From: Elusimicrobiales bacterium
Lineage (GTDB): Bacteria > Elusimicrobiota > Elusimicrobia > Elusimicrobiales > UBA9959
Assembly: GCA_028688015.1 (NCBI GenBank)
Contig: JAQTZB010000005.1
Coordinates: forward strand, 197,421-261,420
DNA: 64,000 bases
Direction of reading: 5' to 3'
Shown here: piece by piece, positions 34,701 through 36,245 of the stretch
Numbering within the stretch: position 1 is the first letter of the stretch
How the letters are laid out: each line of letters opens with the position of its first letter
The notes under the pieces: model-generated
What the model was told of the DNA's origin: nothing
Database searches by the model: none
What the model saw: only the letters and a program-made list of their open reading frames with translations
Program-made: the position numbers and the translations under genes

Positions 34701-36161
34701 GGACTGGTATATATGCAGGGCCGGCAGGGCGGAATCCGTGGTGATGGTGCTATAGCTGATATTCTTGAACCCGCCGCCCCAACCGTCGAACTTCACGCTG
34801 GTGCCGTAAGGGTTGTGCAGGTAGCTGCCGCTTATGGTGACGTCGGTGGCGTTACCGGTATGATACAGCGCCAGGTAAGCTGCGCCCCCGGCTATAGCCG
34901 TGCTGCGCAGCACGCTGTTGCCGCCCACGCCCCCCCCGCTTATCATGACGGCGGTGCCGCCGGCGCTGACATAGCTGTCGGCCAGGGTGTTGCCGGACGT
35001 CTGGAAACTTACGGCGTAATAGCCGGCGGTGCCGGCGGTGATAGTGCTGAACTCCAAGCGGTGGCCGCTGCCGCCGTTGGCCAGGACGGCGGTGCCCATG
35101 CTGTTGCGCACGGTGCTGCCGGTGACCAGGCCGCCCGAATTAGCGGCGAAGTGCACGGCGTAGTAAGTCCCCACCCCGGAATAGATCTCGCCGCCGCTCA
35201 CGGTAGCCTCCGTGCTGAAGGAGACGGCCGTGCCGGAGTTATTGGCTATGTAGCTGTCCTCCACCCGGTTGCCCAGGCCGGAGACGCCGCTGAACAGCAC
35301 GCCGAAACCGGCGCTGTTGCCGGAGGCTACGGTGCTCAGGCTCACGGTATTCTGGGCGGCGCCGCTGCCGAAGTTCAGGGCATGTCCCCAGTCGTTCAGC
35401 AGGTAGCTGGCGGTTATGGTGTTGGAAGATGAATTCTCCAGGTAAACCGCCGACAAGCCGGTATTGTTACCGCGCAGTGTGGAAGAACTGACGCGGTTAA
35501 AGTAGGAGACGTTCTGGAACCTTACCGCGTCGCCGTTGGAGTTGTAGGCGTAGACGCCGGAAACGGTATTACTGGAAGCCCCGAAGAAGTAGACGGCAGC
35601 GTAGGCCATATTGGAGGCCGTGATGGTGCTGTCGAGTATTTCATTGTAATCGCCGCGCAGGGTGACGCCATGGGCGGCCATCCCCTGCTCGACGTTCATC
35701 CCCTGGATCGTAACGCTGTCGGTATCGATATAAAACAGATCTTCGCCCACTCCGGTAATAAGCCTCGGTGCCCCGCTCAGCGCCGGGTCCTTCAGGATCC
35801 TGAGGCGATAGCCGTTAGTATTCAGGGCTACATTGACCTGGCCGGTATAGGTAAGCGCATCCAGAACCACCACGCAGGTGTTAGTGCTGAGGCTGGCACC
35901 CAGCGCGGCGACGGCCCCGGAGATAGTGGTATAGTCACCGCCCACGGTCTGCTTGACGGTCTTTAGCACGCCGCACTGGGCCAGCAACTCGGGGTTGGGC
36001 AGGTACGCCTCGGCGCTCACGGGGCTCATGGCGGCGCCGTTGCCGGGGAACCAGTCGGCGGCGGCGGCCGCCGGGGCGCAAAGCAACGCGGCGGCCAGCA
36101 GCCGCCTTACACCCTCTTTTTTCAAGAGGCGCGCAAATGTCTCATGCCCGCGCGTAGTCAT
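10722..36161 (-). CDS. Giant secreted modular surface protein (about 8479 aa)
   Basis: One uninterrupted frame of 25.4 kb. I prefer the ATG at 36161 (MTTRGHETFARLL) over an in-frame TTG at 36179; neither has a strong ribosome site. After a signal peptide (cleavage near AAAAADW) the order is: residues ~63-4780, seven tandem beta-helix units, each opening with a Cys-containing segment, five pectate-lyase-like and two G8-like; ~4780-5175, a BNR/sialidase-like propeller with SKDGLHL-type motifs; ~5180-7140, a long FnIII array with repeated NTTYYxR; ~7160-7475, six Kelch-like blades; ~7480-8200, further FnIII and OmpL47-like domains; ~8200-8290, a carboxypeptidase-regulatory-like domain; ~8385-8479, a FlgD/T9SS-like tail (YVYPNPARR ... 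RKFAVVR). No catalytic triad of a sialidase or pectate lyase was identified. It is probably a cell-surface adhesin or stalk protein; the tail may be its sorting signal. Confidence 0.85.
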   Translation of the reverse strand: MTTRGHETFARLLKKEGVRRLLAAALLCAPAAAAADWFPGNGAAMSPVSAEAYLPNPELLAQCGVLKTVKQTVGGDYTTISGAVAALGASLSTNTCVVVLDALTYTGQVNVALNTNGYRLRILKDPALSGAPRLITGVGEDLFYIDTDSVTIQGMNVEQGMAAHGVTLRGDYNEILDSTITASNMAYAAVYFFGASSNTVSGVYAYNSNGDAVRFQNVSYFNRVSSSTLRGNNTGLSAVYLENSSSNTITASYLLNDWGHALNFGSGAAQNTVSLSTVASGNSAGFGVLFSGVSGLGNRVEDSYIANNSGTAVSFSTEATVSGGEIYSGVGTYYAVHFAANSGGLVTGSTVRNSMGTAVLANGGSGHRLEFSTITAGTAGYYAVSFQTSGNTLADSYVSAGGTAVMISGGGVGGNSVLRSTAIAGGAAYLALYHTGNATDVTISGSYLHNPYGTSVKFDGWGGGFKNISYSTITTDSALPALHIYQSANVTVAGNYVSGSTAAYVQGDADPVMFRHNTLVGTGVAGVALDIRGSYGTDYVSSNTLAGGPAGIALNLGNLGGGSLFIDSNTFTGGAVGLTLPSYNPAIVSFSSFTFRELSPGATAIYFTGGSYSYVISSASFLSANIAVNVDASQMAGPVTMRDSSGLRRGALYDYDPNARVTWLPAPVLPLGCSIGYNVAKDGSGETDSIQTAVLGLPKLLAGDVCVVVRDTQTYSEQITVSNFNGFGAYRVKLLADPTFISSAPAVNPPDGSEAGFLLLSDSVTVQGINVISTNTVLYGITSSSSSIIIASVSVVSDFIGSAGVALGTKSFLAYSTVSVQNADALKLSGSLGGASHCALSNAGSGPYALYILNNDSNTVTDCTVFNQLGDAAAIYNTAQYNTISHSTITAQAAGKYALFILDADSNTVSDSAIQSLNGFGAYVDNAAFNTLSYSTVTSGGSAYAALYLTEADSNTVDWSYLGNQPGAAAQLVTASDGNAIRNSTLFSDVYGNSALFIISSDSNTLENSLVTSPSGGGLSVSNSNFTRILNSTAAIGVNNMHSLRLFNSAYTEISGSLFTNSNWQSAYFSEASHTSVYRSTITGGANFSEPALGVYASSDTVFSGSYLRGYSAAHVYNSTRTVFEWSALGAFGADGYAVRFTSGVAVAVTSGTLSGGAQGPAIYLDANNSGLIDLSSNTITGGRSGVLVTTQAAGAGLSVSSITFRSLTAGATAINFLSGYFQTAITSAAFDSAAIDVNVNGSGLGGGSLVLMRYDSGLKTGPLLEKDPLGLVSWPEHVCETRQSVASGNWSSHATWDIGEPPTACSEVVIAEAHTVVIDTTAAVSSTATINGRLMAHRTANSTWTVVGGDIVVNPRGWLDYGADADYIFPAYKAHLVLASGTYAGQYGLKVNDGGDFTVRGVEKTPYAFAVEDITTAQTSLRVYGSTSVVGWMPDDVITIGPTSGAGALTVSTRTILSVVDDGSGYLVNWNGGVLGEARTLANGRIVVGNLTRNVLVRSSGTVTATANGNSAYISNLALNATSFALAYGEFAHLGAASGGAKYGINFGPGTRGSVSSSTIRNGYTGLYLNSSAGSAFTGNNIYANASNGVRTYLSSGNTFAGNCVAGNDRGMWISGYNTMAGNDVYANNAGGIDVQSPFNVLRDNNSYANGSSGFDLQFAHDSTISGNNAYSNAFAGIRLYGTARALIAGNALRANSSYGVAMLSDSDGNSFLGNSIYANANGIWVNNSYNNLLAAGGLGYSAAGADLKDAAFEIGFDLGADSETMTLKGVRVNTAGALDTAGLNVPGSSLVSYSQTYATGTVLLWGNYRVADSTFTLAYGEPLYASTHTAPRIMRGANFGVSGLVVEAGALSEIITLANSGGSDWTLSGSSSGVLGMVNCPAGPCSFDTARVDLTLTIGGATAAGDFLDFATIAGSGDANTQKQLLFGPADAAFNNGRSKLEIAADGGLDLRGKTDGTANTLVNWLSPAATYYTLVSSGAFTAAFSSFTNLDQDGLQLSGTAGVSISSSAFDYLGFAAGTNAYITARDLTSAAALDSVRFDLSRPAGGYGPAYNVWVEAPDAGLNWTFTTSTGTLWGEAYDRDLNSKVGWVSCGPLASAQSGGWSNALTWDAEHLPSACNAITIGAGHTVLIDFSGAVSSTATVFGTLRASRDFSSKWMLMGGNVEVKPGGWLDYGSAAYTIPENLAAELVLARGAYAGQFGLVVEDGGNFTVRGSTKTPYSYATASIAALASALSVYGSTSVAGWQAGDVIAIGPTGGNGTSSVSSRTITGIIGSNPYIVSWSAAEPLETARTLTPDTPILVANLTRNVLVRSSGTNTAADTAYISNLAGNATSFALEYGEFAFLGSFSGAKYGILFDGALTRGYISSSTVRNGYRGVYLNAASSITLTGNNFYANANPGISLSAADNNTFAGNNVFGNTSNGITVIGSNNTLTDNKAYSNSAYGIYLAGAAHTTLAGSRAFSNASAGIYVTGSSNTLAGNSAYSNSNGIYLYTPATDNLLSGNNVYANTYGFNFYSASSNTLVGNNAYSNNYGIRVESAFGNAFFDGNIGYNSAGDSLKNITNEVYLTPGGSAENLTLKGTRVNPAGLISTTGMDQAGAYLTSFNQDYDTGTVRLWGNYRAAGHAITLDYTQQVYASTVTSGRLMRGVGHALAIPITYDAGTLSELITVTYLGASQWRIEGSSSGVLDPSFSCPAGNLVGFTSDKVSFGLSAGASPQVGDRLNLVTMAASGDANKQKKLLFGPAAAAFNHGRSKLEIAPDGGLTLRGKSDGTAYTLVDWLNASSTYYSLVSSGAFTAGHSSFTNLDQDGLWLSGAGPVALSTVTFDSLGFAPGINSHITAALLSGSVQFHNVEFSLSRSSHGFAPVFNVNVTPSGGALNLVMRKARQSLGPLWGGAYEYDASSEVDWTDDFPATPGCDSGVTVRKDGTGYYDTIQAAVDSLDHNLAGNACVLIRDAGTYAEEVMVASFSANGYRLRLLADPALLPAAPSVSPLPGATAAFYVMSDSVSIEGINVSPAQSLAYGILASSAAVRVSSVSVISNGFITGAGVRVSSQGAVEYSTINVQDAHGLWLGGAYGGGANNYISNVSASKYAVYGDAVSSKTVSGSDIVNIAGTALSLRSGAAFNEVSRSTMTSGGGAHRGIEMDNSSWNRVLDSRISAPSSVGMMVAGGGFNSIERSTVTNNTGSYPAFDFWGSHSNTVRGSVITNTLGLGFHAESGASFNEISGTRITANSGTGYALKFTAGSSNTVTGSYINNPPGDALVFAGGAQFNTVRLSTVTTTAAGKSAVYISASSSNTVLDSYASGGTGVYIDASAGTVVGGSVLRTPVSSGAGLRLGGGSVNLFVATSTLAGGALGSAVALDANNTGRLALSSNTIIGGAYGFSISAQAGGASLEISSVTFAALETNATAVYFLGGQFVSTIAAAAFNSPNIYTNVDGTALLAGSRVTMLRDAGLRTGTFFEKDPAGRVDWDLPPGCWQGLSVAQDGSGNYDGIGAALAAVPVALSTDTCVVIRDAQTYAEDVSVTGFVTNGHRLRIVSDPALAAYPTVAGSAYGFSIDNDSVTVEGVNVAVPGAGYGYRLLGDNNAVLRSSVTLNSSIGSGLYFSNASSNTVSEVYVDNAAGDAAALLGGSNWNHISSVTLRAGGADKSALYLEYSASNTITQSFILNPTAFGPHFKGGGYNAVSFSTITGGGTGLSALVAYDDESGTMNRVEDSCIHSPAGTAVLLANNGLVRRSTITAAAAAEYAVRFKNFYNDVEDSYIANSAGIALLFGNGSSNGRVLRSTVAADSAAGKALYSDTAQFSGVENSVLRNTSGDAAYFYNGNGNYVRASTMTSASKYGLQAFGPLNVYGSYVQGSSAVYVNGGSAVYIGTSTLAGAAVNGSGLAAGSWISNLALAGTTLRGGPAGIALNLSEALGSTSLSVTSVTVAGGAYGLFFSNNNFIIYVDSITFQDLAPGATGIKLLNSWNGTVYDAYFGDDDIDVNVDASAYTGTLVMRRASGPRAGPSYENDPGAHVGWDPLPAGCYSGANVAQDGSETHTSIQAAVEGVGLSLSTTTCVVVRDTQTYNEEIVVRNLNTNGYRLNIIADPTFVSSSPALAPPEFSAAAFHLMASSVTVQGFRITPQYTVPYGILAASASITVSSVNVVSGGSVTVAGVSISSFSTIAHSTVSAGTADGLLLTGYGIQVSYSSATTGSAARSALFLRGADSATVTNSWFLNSAGYAARLESGASHNSLALSTFTTGSSGYYAFYVLGSSENILTGSYIGAPAGGGVDLQTGAEFNKIYFSTVIAGGAAFSAISVNAASNTISGSFVQSAGRGIYFNTGAESNGISYSTVTGAVGYQAILFEGSSSNTVTSSVISNPGSHAVQFNPGSNYNRVALSSMTSGGAAHYALIFSGGDNNTVTGSYMGNMTYIAVYADAGSAHNEISLSTIAANSGMALNFSGSSSNTLSGDYIHSVGSYGVQFISGANCNEVRQSTISSNAFTYSALYITGSSSSTISGSVIFNSIGKGLYLAGGANNITVRNSYLTTNGASLSALQIQSASSNTIADSYITNLYGNAALFVSNAVNNTIIHSTVTSNSWGSAALFMNGVSSNSVLDSYVQGSTAAYVTVSTGAAFGGSVLVSTWTYGSGLALNASQGLQVASTTLAGGALGAGLYLAPGNSGAVSVSSVIIAGGLRGLWITEQAGAEVAVSSLTFSSVAYNGTAVYFQGGKFVSTFTGVAFNSPNILYNADTALLGEPSLLTLRGYTGPKAGPAYDNDPAWLVEWAEPAGGVAVSTYTYQYMGLDARRALARTSDGNLYLAYLKAYGGNLRLFVARSQDEGATWADTTAVPVDNTGCGNNIGYPALAVDSKDGLHLSYKSPLSPLCSNGRMGVSSSAAPGAAWSEWAAIPGAYPYNGYQGPGQVAVARDDSVHLVWADQDFAGAGGYGWVVKYSSRSAADTAWGDYRVLPDATGDAFTGMTAPALAIDGRNVLHVVSLRCGSSPCPPYGVFYSSKSVYGGEWSDLLGLYGNDTHDQEAPSLAADADNTLHAVWAGTDGTYTANSQIKYAYRLAGDGGWSGWSNIYAIPSAPQAAPAITVDAAGDLHAVWTGTDTVSAVKNVKYSKYSAGSWSQWVNLTTGTYDQSYAAARWAGWRNNGGPIGVAWTAAYGPNYQQRYAANPGVAMSAGYVDLVAPSAVVDLAAAAVSTGSVELLWTAPGNDEGGGRLDNSTFTVQFSTFTEVVWQPGDAQVEISTSGVDAGSQQRHFLENLAANTTYYARLWTTDDSGNTGGVSGEDYAVTRIQAPETIYVDEVSTLSLRALADVPGGFSGLGKTGAGVDIAKDGLYMGFLHVASRTISGLKPNTGYALKARARNLEGLVTAESLAFSTYTLAAAALPAGEVFTGVYATSAAVQWSSGTALWGYNGPGAHYEVQAATSADFLGTLVSSVTYDTGAATMTLAANTTYYFRLLPYNSGGMTDSAWLELGSTVTLVNPPLPADALAVTTYSVTAAWGANGNNADTWYTAQASLVSGFSPVIVSSVTKNTGAVLGSLQLANTYYFLRVNAINRAGSPTAWVTLPSTVTAIQAPEVMAFTFISTKAITAQAQVDGGFSDLDQELSAVNISSDGFYGGWAQLDSAAYTGLQPNTSYGFKAKARNRLAVETAETPEFSTYTLAAVALNQAGDSIPAAYLSSATLAWSSGTVAWGYNGPGAYYLAEASEQENFSSYLASVTYNLGASMDLAANTSYYFRVLPYNSADLPGEWLLLGSTVTEIQTPEYIDFTAVTQNSVDTLAGVAGGYSNLDRGLSALQQSVDGAPHAWVNLAADTFPGLTPNTQYLFAAKARNLDGRVTPEISRSTYTLAVTPGLSDPTVFGEAANSFGMDWTENGNPAGTTYYAEISPDSGFAPVEASSLTFATQAVFSGVLANTTYYMRAAAINGSGIRTAYLDNGYLRTRIETPADVYVDEVTTFSLRATAFTPGGFSRLAEGFSGVDIASGTVYAGWVQYSSAAFTALAPNWQYTFKARARNGNGVLTAESPEVSTYTLAALAPAQDGDTFPGVFQTSVTVAWSSGSALGGYNGPGAWFRVQASTTIGFTAGVVSADGVTGSSHTLELLGSNATYYFRAQAYNAGNMTDGSWLQLGSTVTLAIIPAGVAEPFTDITAGGALGVGWSFNGNSVGTAYRLELSVNDNFSAIDRSFYPVYAQPVSINGLLANTTYYARVAAVSYSGVSTDFYVIGATVTAIEAPTGVIFPTVSSKTLDAEAYVAGGFTNLNKPGSGVAISFGGSYGAWAVSPSAFYSGLAPNTEYLFKAKARNQYGVESAESPQVSTFTLAAVSLPQDGRPPFEDIAAAALTVNWSSGTAQYGFNGAGAAYRAEVSPDEAFGFSVSGLTTSSLQHSFAGLSANTTYFARAVAFNNISATDWAWLPLGSTSTLASQASGISVPEVFPTSVTVSWTALGAGQCAGYRVDASSVANFSGLVRSSATALQPVAALSVEGLLANTTYYLRVGPLNWNGVPNYAAALSTCTPTENLVPTVNDNETIDDYAWYAAPTRAYDVDFHDLGGSGLESFEVRATTGPLQTGRVTVEWRPLLSGMEVDDYTGDWTFDDPTWALLEDGTNYVYVRATDGSGNVSPETPVFVVFKDTTPPVVITSYPDTVWRSTHGFTMDLTFIDAHSRLDTAQGAIWSGPGRTGTELSPWVDIFSGDDTNWRDVPLPMSEPVWDLLQSGTNYFSARAWDYSVTPNTSTVNDLFLILKDTVAPAAINNLAAVAGSTWSALASFTAPAEQHSGLVEYAVQYSSYTVAWSTGAVFHSTHVYVSTSGVISGAAQAVPVAGLGANTTYYFRLWARDQAGNWSADSNGAEPVTLAEAPVTLGAPSVYVSSAEFSWFGVFSSGYSLEASTSAAFSGTVKSSQTANSMKLSLAVSELSPNTTYYFRTGAFNWAGALNYGGTSEYSTYVTAPGSAAVYAAVSSVAVTVEWLPEGNGPGTRYAVAASSDEFVTLTSSALTAPAAGPYALTFAGLQPNVTYWFKISALGNHNEASAWLALGSTMTLPAPPVLSTYALWQSTAEVSWSANFNAAGTLYEADLSTAANFSPVEASSLTANLWATLDILRPNTTYYLRLRAVSAASGQGSPYVTDLGPSRAMPPLALGLYTLGPNGAGLYWDAGQNPGGLGASAWGGSDVLYAARYGHALALAGDLLLVSGGSDGVLYSSEVWAAPLSVTGRVGAWTQTRPLPGARYGHASVSLKGRAYVIGGYDGSAPRGEVWSAPVSSAGALGEWRAETALTLPVYAHALAVLDDRLYVIGGYNGGARTEIYKASVFEDGTLSVWTLAGSLQEGRYGLAAAVAISSGPARLCVAGGSDGVSARAEVWLAGFNGDGTLAAWAPVTALPGPRFSHGLAASPHGLFVAGGNNGTSAKDTVYRAAVTYEGTLGPWEEQPPLPRPLQAHAFGERGGRLLAFGGYDGAQARSEIYSASLSGTEYSVEVAGASFSSTPWAAAGYLQVGGLAPDASHTFRVKARNYAGLETPWSPALTTTTYAAQPSSAIFSGVYISSLQVNWLVNDNPGYTLYDVQLSSDEAHTLLASSFTLAGGSHYFTGLEDDLRYYARARAVNAAGTATAWTALGSTMTRTDPALDLSSPTMSGAPGDPAWRNAPGALYNIDFADAGGAYLAYFQVLAAPAPASAPDADPGWTTVASALNSPAYAEDWALPTGMFELLAPGTNYISVRAFDNNGNSTTTVDAFYILKDTVAPSIGRNQAGENFWRMDDGGAIYDVDFADDLSGLAAIEYSASPNQGSGDAAGFPWTAIAALSTGPAVYAGAWGVDFSALPNAATNYISVRARDLAGNSEEISGIDAFKILKYVAGPEVWITTPAFAFQDSLAEIAGTLSDARSHDAAAVEVSVKEAASGRYWDGTAFLASSPVWFVATGTGAWNHNFGIAWQEGAAYEFLARSSDTAGNYSLAYATRAFTLDSMSPVITPGAPADGAVVNSATAISGTVADASGVSALALMFKRVSDGKWWDFAAGTWTVAGSSAAVAPAASWSYAPGELLRASLENGASYYYTLYAADNTRPVRDIPFGVYGSTFGFMDNTAPAAISDLAASTGNAAGSIALSWTAPGDDGGSGMILYGQYKIQYSTFAVAFSTADAQGGAAFTAVSAGSARSQELTGLTPGETYYLRAWTRDDAGNWSALSNAATAQAAVPPDRISGRVTTISSAGITGVLLEAYDAAGLLQASAYTVGDGSGSYALTGLAAGSYRVQATWEAEDIISSVGTDGLVLGRLDADFTLAVNYELASIGGELAGYRLSALGRRASAAGAAPRVQLFQRGRQVADAPVDAAGKFLIRNLLPGKYLLRVPNPQGGFKELALRVKAGEALQISPLGELLKAARVYVYPNPARRTATFHIESDQSPILKQVTVFDVTGRAIKEFKDADFGSPAAGVYEAVWNIPAKVASGVYVYAVRVKFEATGEYKKVIRKFAVVR
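13740..14690 (-). other. Kelch-like propeller region of the giant protein
   Basis: Six blades of about 50 residues share the pattern RYGHA....GR.YVIGGYDG...R.EVW (for example AYVIGGYDG, LYVIGGYNGG, LFVAGGNNG, LLAFGGYDG). The double glycine and spaced Tyr/Trp are the Kelch signature. A Kelch stretch also occurs in the 2364-aa protein at about 41340-42180. Confidence 0.75.
20640..21819 (-). other. BNR/sialidase-like propeller region of the giant protein
   Basis: About 395 residues hold repeated strands with the pattern YPALAVDSKDGLHLSY, QVAVARDDSVHLVW, APALAIDGRNVLHVV, APSLAADADNTLHAVWAG and APAITVDAAGDLHAVWTG, that is, at least five propeller blades. A homologous region occurs in the 2364-aa protein at about 39680-40860. 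It looks like a binding propeller; no sialidase active-site set was found. Confidence 0.7.
21820..24068 (-). repeat. Beta-helix unit 7 of the giant gene (pectate-lyase-like, long)
   Basis: It opens CYSGANVAQDGSETHTSIQ, then TCVVVRDTQTYNEEIVV, IIADPTF and VTVQGFRI. It has more SSNT coils than the other copies (about 750 residues) and ends at AYDNDPAWLVEW just before the propeller region. Confidence 0.7.
24069..25718 (-). repeat. Beta-helix unit 6 of the giant gene (pectate-lyase-like)
   Basis: It opens CWQGLSVAQDGSGNYDGI, then TCVVIRDAQTYAEDVSV, IVSDPAL and DSVTVEGVNV. Coils follow, ending NVDASAYTG and NDPGAHVGW. Spacing to the next unit is 1650 bases. Confidence 0.75.
25719..27401 (-). repeat. 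Beta-helix unit 5 of the giant gene (pectate-lyase-like)
   Basis: It opens CDSGVTVRKDGTGYYDTIQ, then ACVLIRDAGTYAEEVMV, LLADPALLPAAP and DSVSIEGINV. Coils with SSNTVTGSYI follow, ending NVDGTALLAG and KDPAGRVDW. Its length (1683 bases) is nearly that of the next unit. Confidence 0.75.
27402..29879 (-). repeat. G8-like plus NosD-like beta-helix unit, copy 2
   Basis: The unit opens CGPLASAQSGGWSNALTW and repeats copy 1 step by step: AITIGAGHTVLID, TVFGTLRAS, GGNVEVKPGGWLDYG, GSTKTPYSYA, VYGSTSVAGW, LTRNVLVRSSGT, NNFYANANPG. The start-to-start spacing of the two copies is 2445 bases, so an ancestral tandem duplication of about 815 codons is clear from the sequence. Confidence 0.75.
29880..32324 (-). 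repeat. G8-like plus NosD-like beta-helix unit, copy 1
   Basis: The unit opens CETRQSVASGNWSSHATW and continues EVVIAEAHTVVIDTT, TINGRLMAH and GGDIVVNPRGWLDYG, which fits the G8 domain pattern (regular Gly, hydrophobic strands). It is followed by NosD-like short repeats around N-x-(I/V)-Y-A-N (for example NNIYANASNG, GNDVYANNAGG). A tail with LTLRGK-like and LTNLDQDGLQLSG-like segments leads to copy 2. Confidence 0.7.
32325..34145 (-). repeat. Beta-helix unit 2 of the giant gene (pectate-lyase-like)
   Basis: It opens CSIGYNVAKDGSG, then DSIQTAVLGL, CVVVRDTQTYSEQITV, LLADPTF and DSVTVQGINV. Coils with SNTV(T/S)D follow, then a closing NVNGSGLGGG and KDPLGLVSW spacer. It is about 1.8 kb long and similar in plan to unit 1. 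Confidence 0.75.
34146..35975 (-). repeat. Beta-helix unit 1 of the giant gene (pectate-lyase-like)
   Basis: The unit opens with Cys-Gly-Val, the pattern GGDYTTISGAVAAL, then TCVVVLDALTY and DSVTIQGMNV, followed by short coils containing SSNT and ending with NVDASQMAG and a YDYDPNARVTW spacer. The same opening, order and closing spacer recur in later units, which shows duplication of whole modules. Confidence 0.75.
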
Positions 36162-36245
36162 ATAGAACCGCGCCCGCAATAACTAAACCGCCAAACCGTC
36201 GTCCTGCTTCCTTTTTTACCCGACTAAATCTCTGCCGCCTGGCCG

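Noticed and set aside
21820..35975. CRISPR-like periodic repeats
   Set aside because: The periodicity is that of translated beta-helix coils and modules, with diverged DNA and intact frame; no short identical repeats with unique spacers anywhere in the window.
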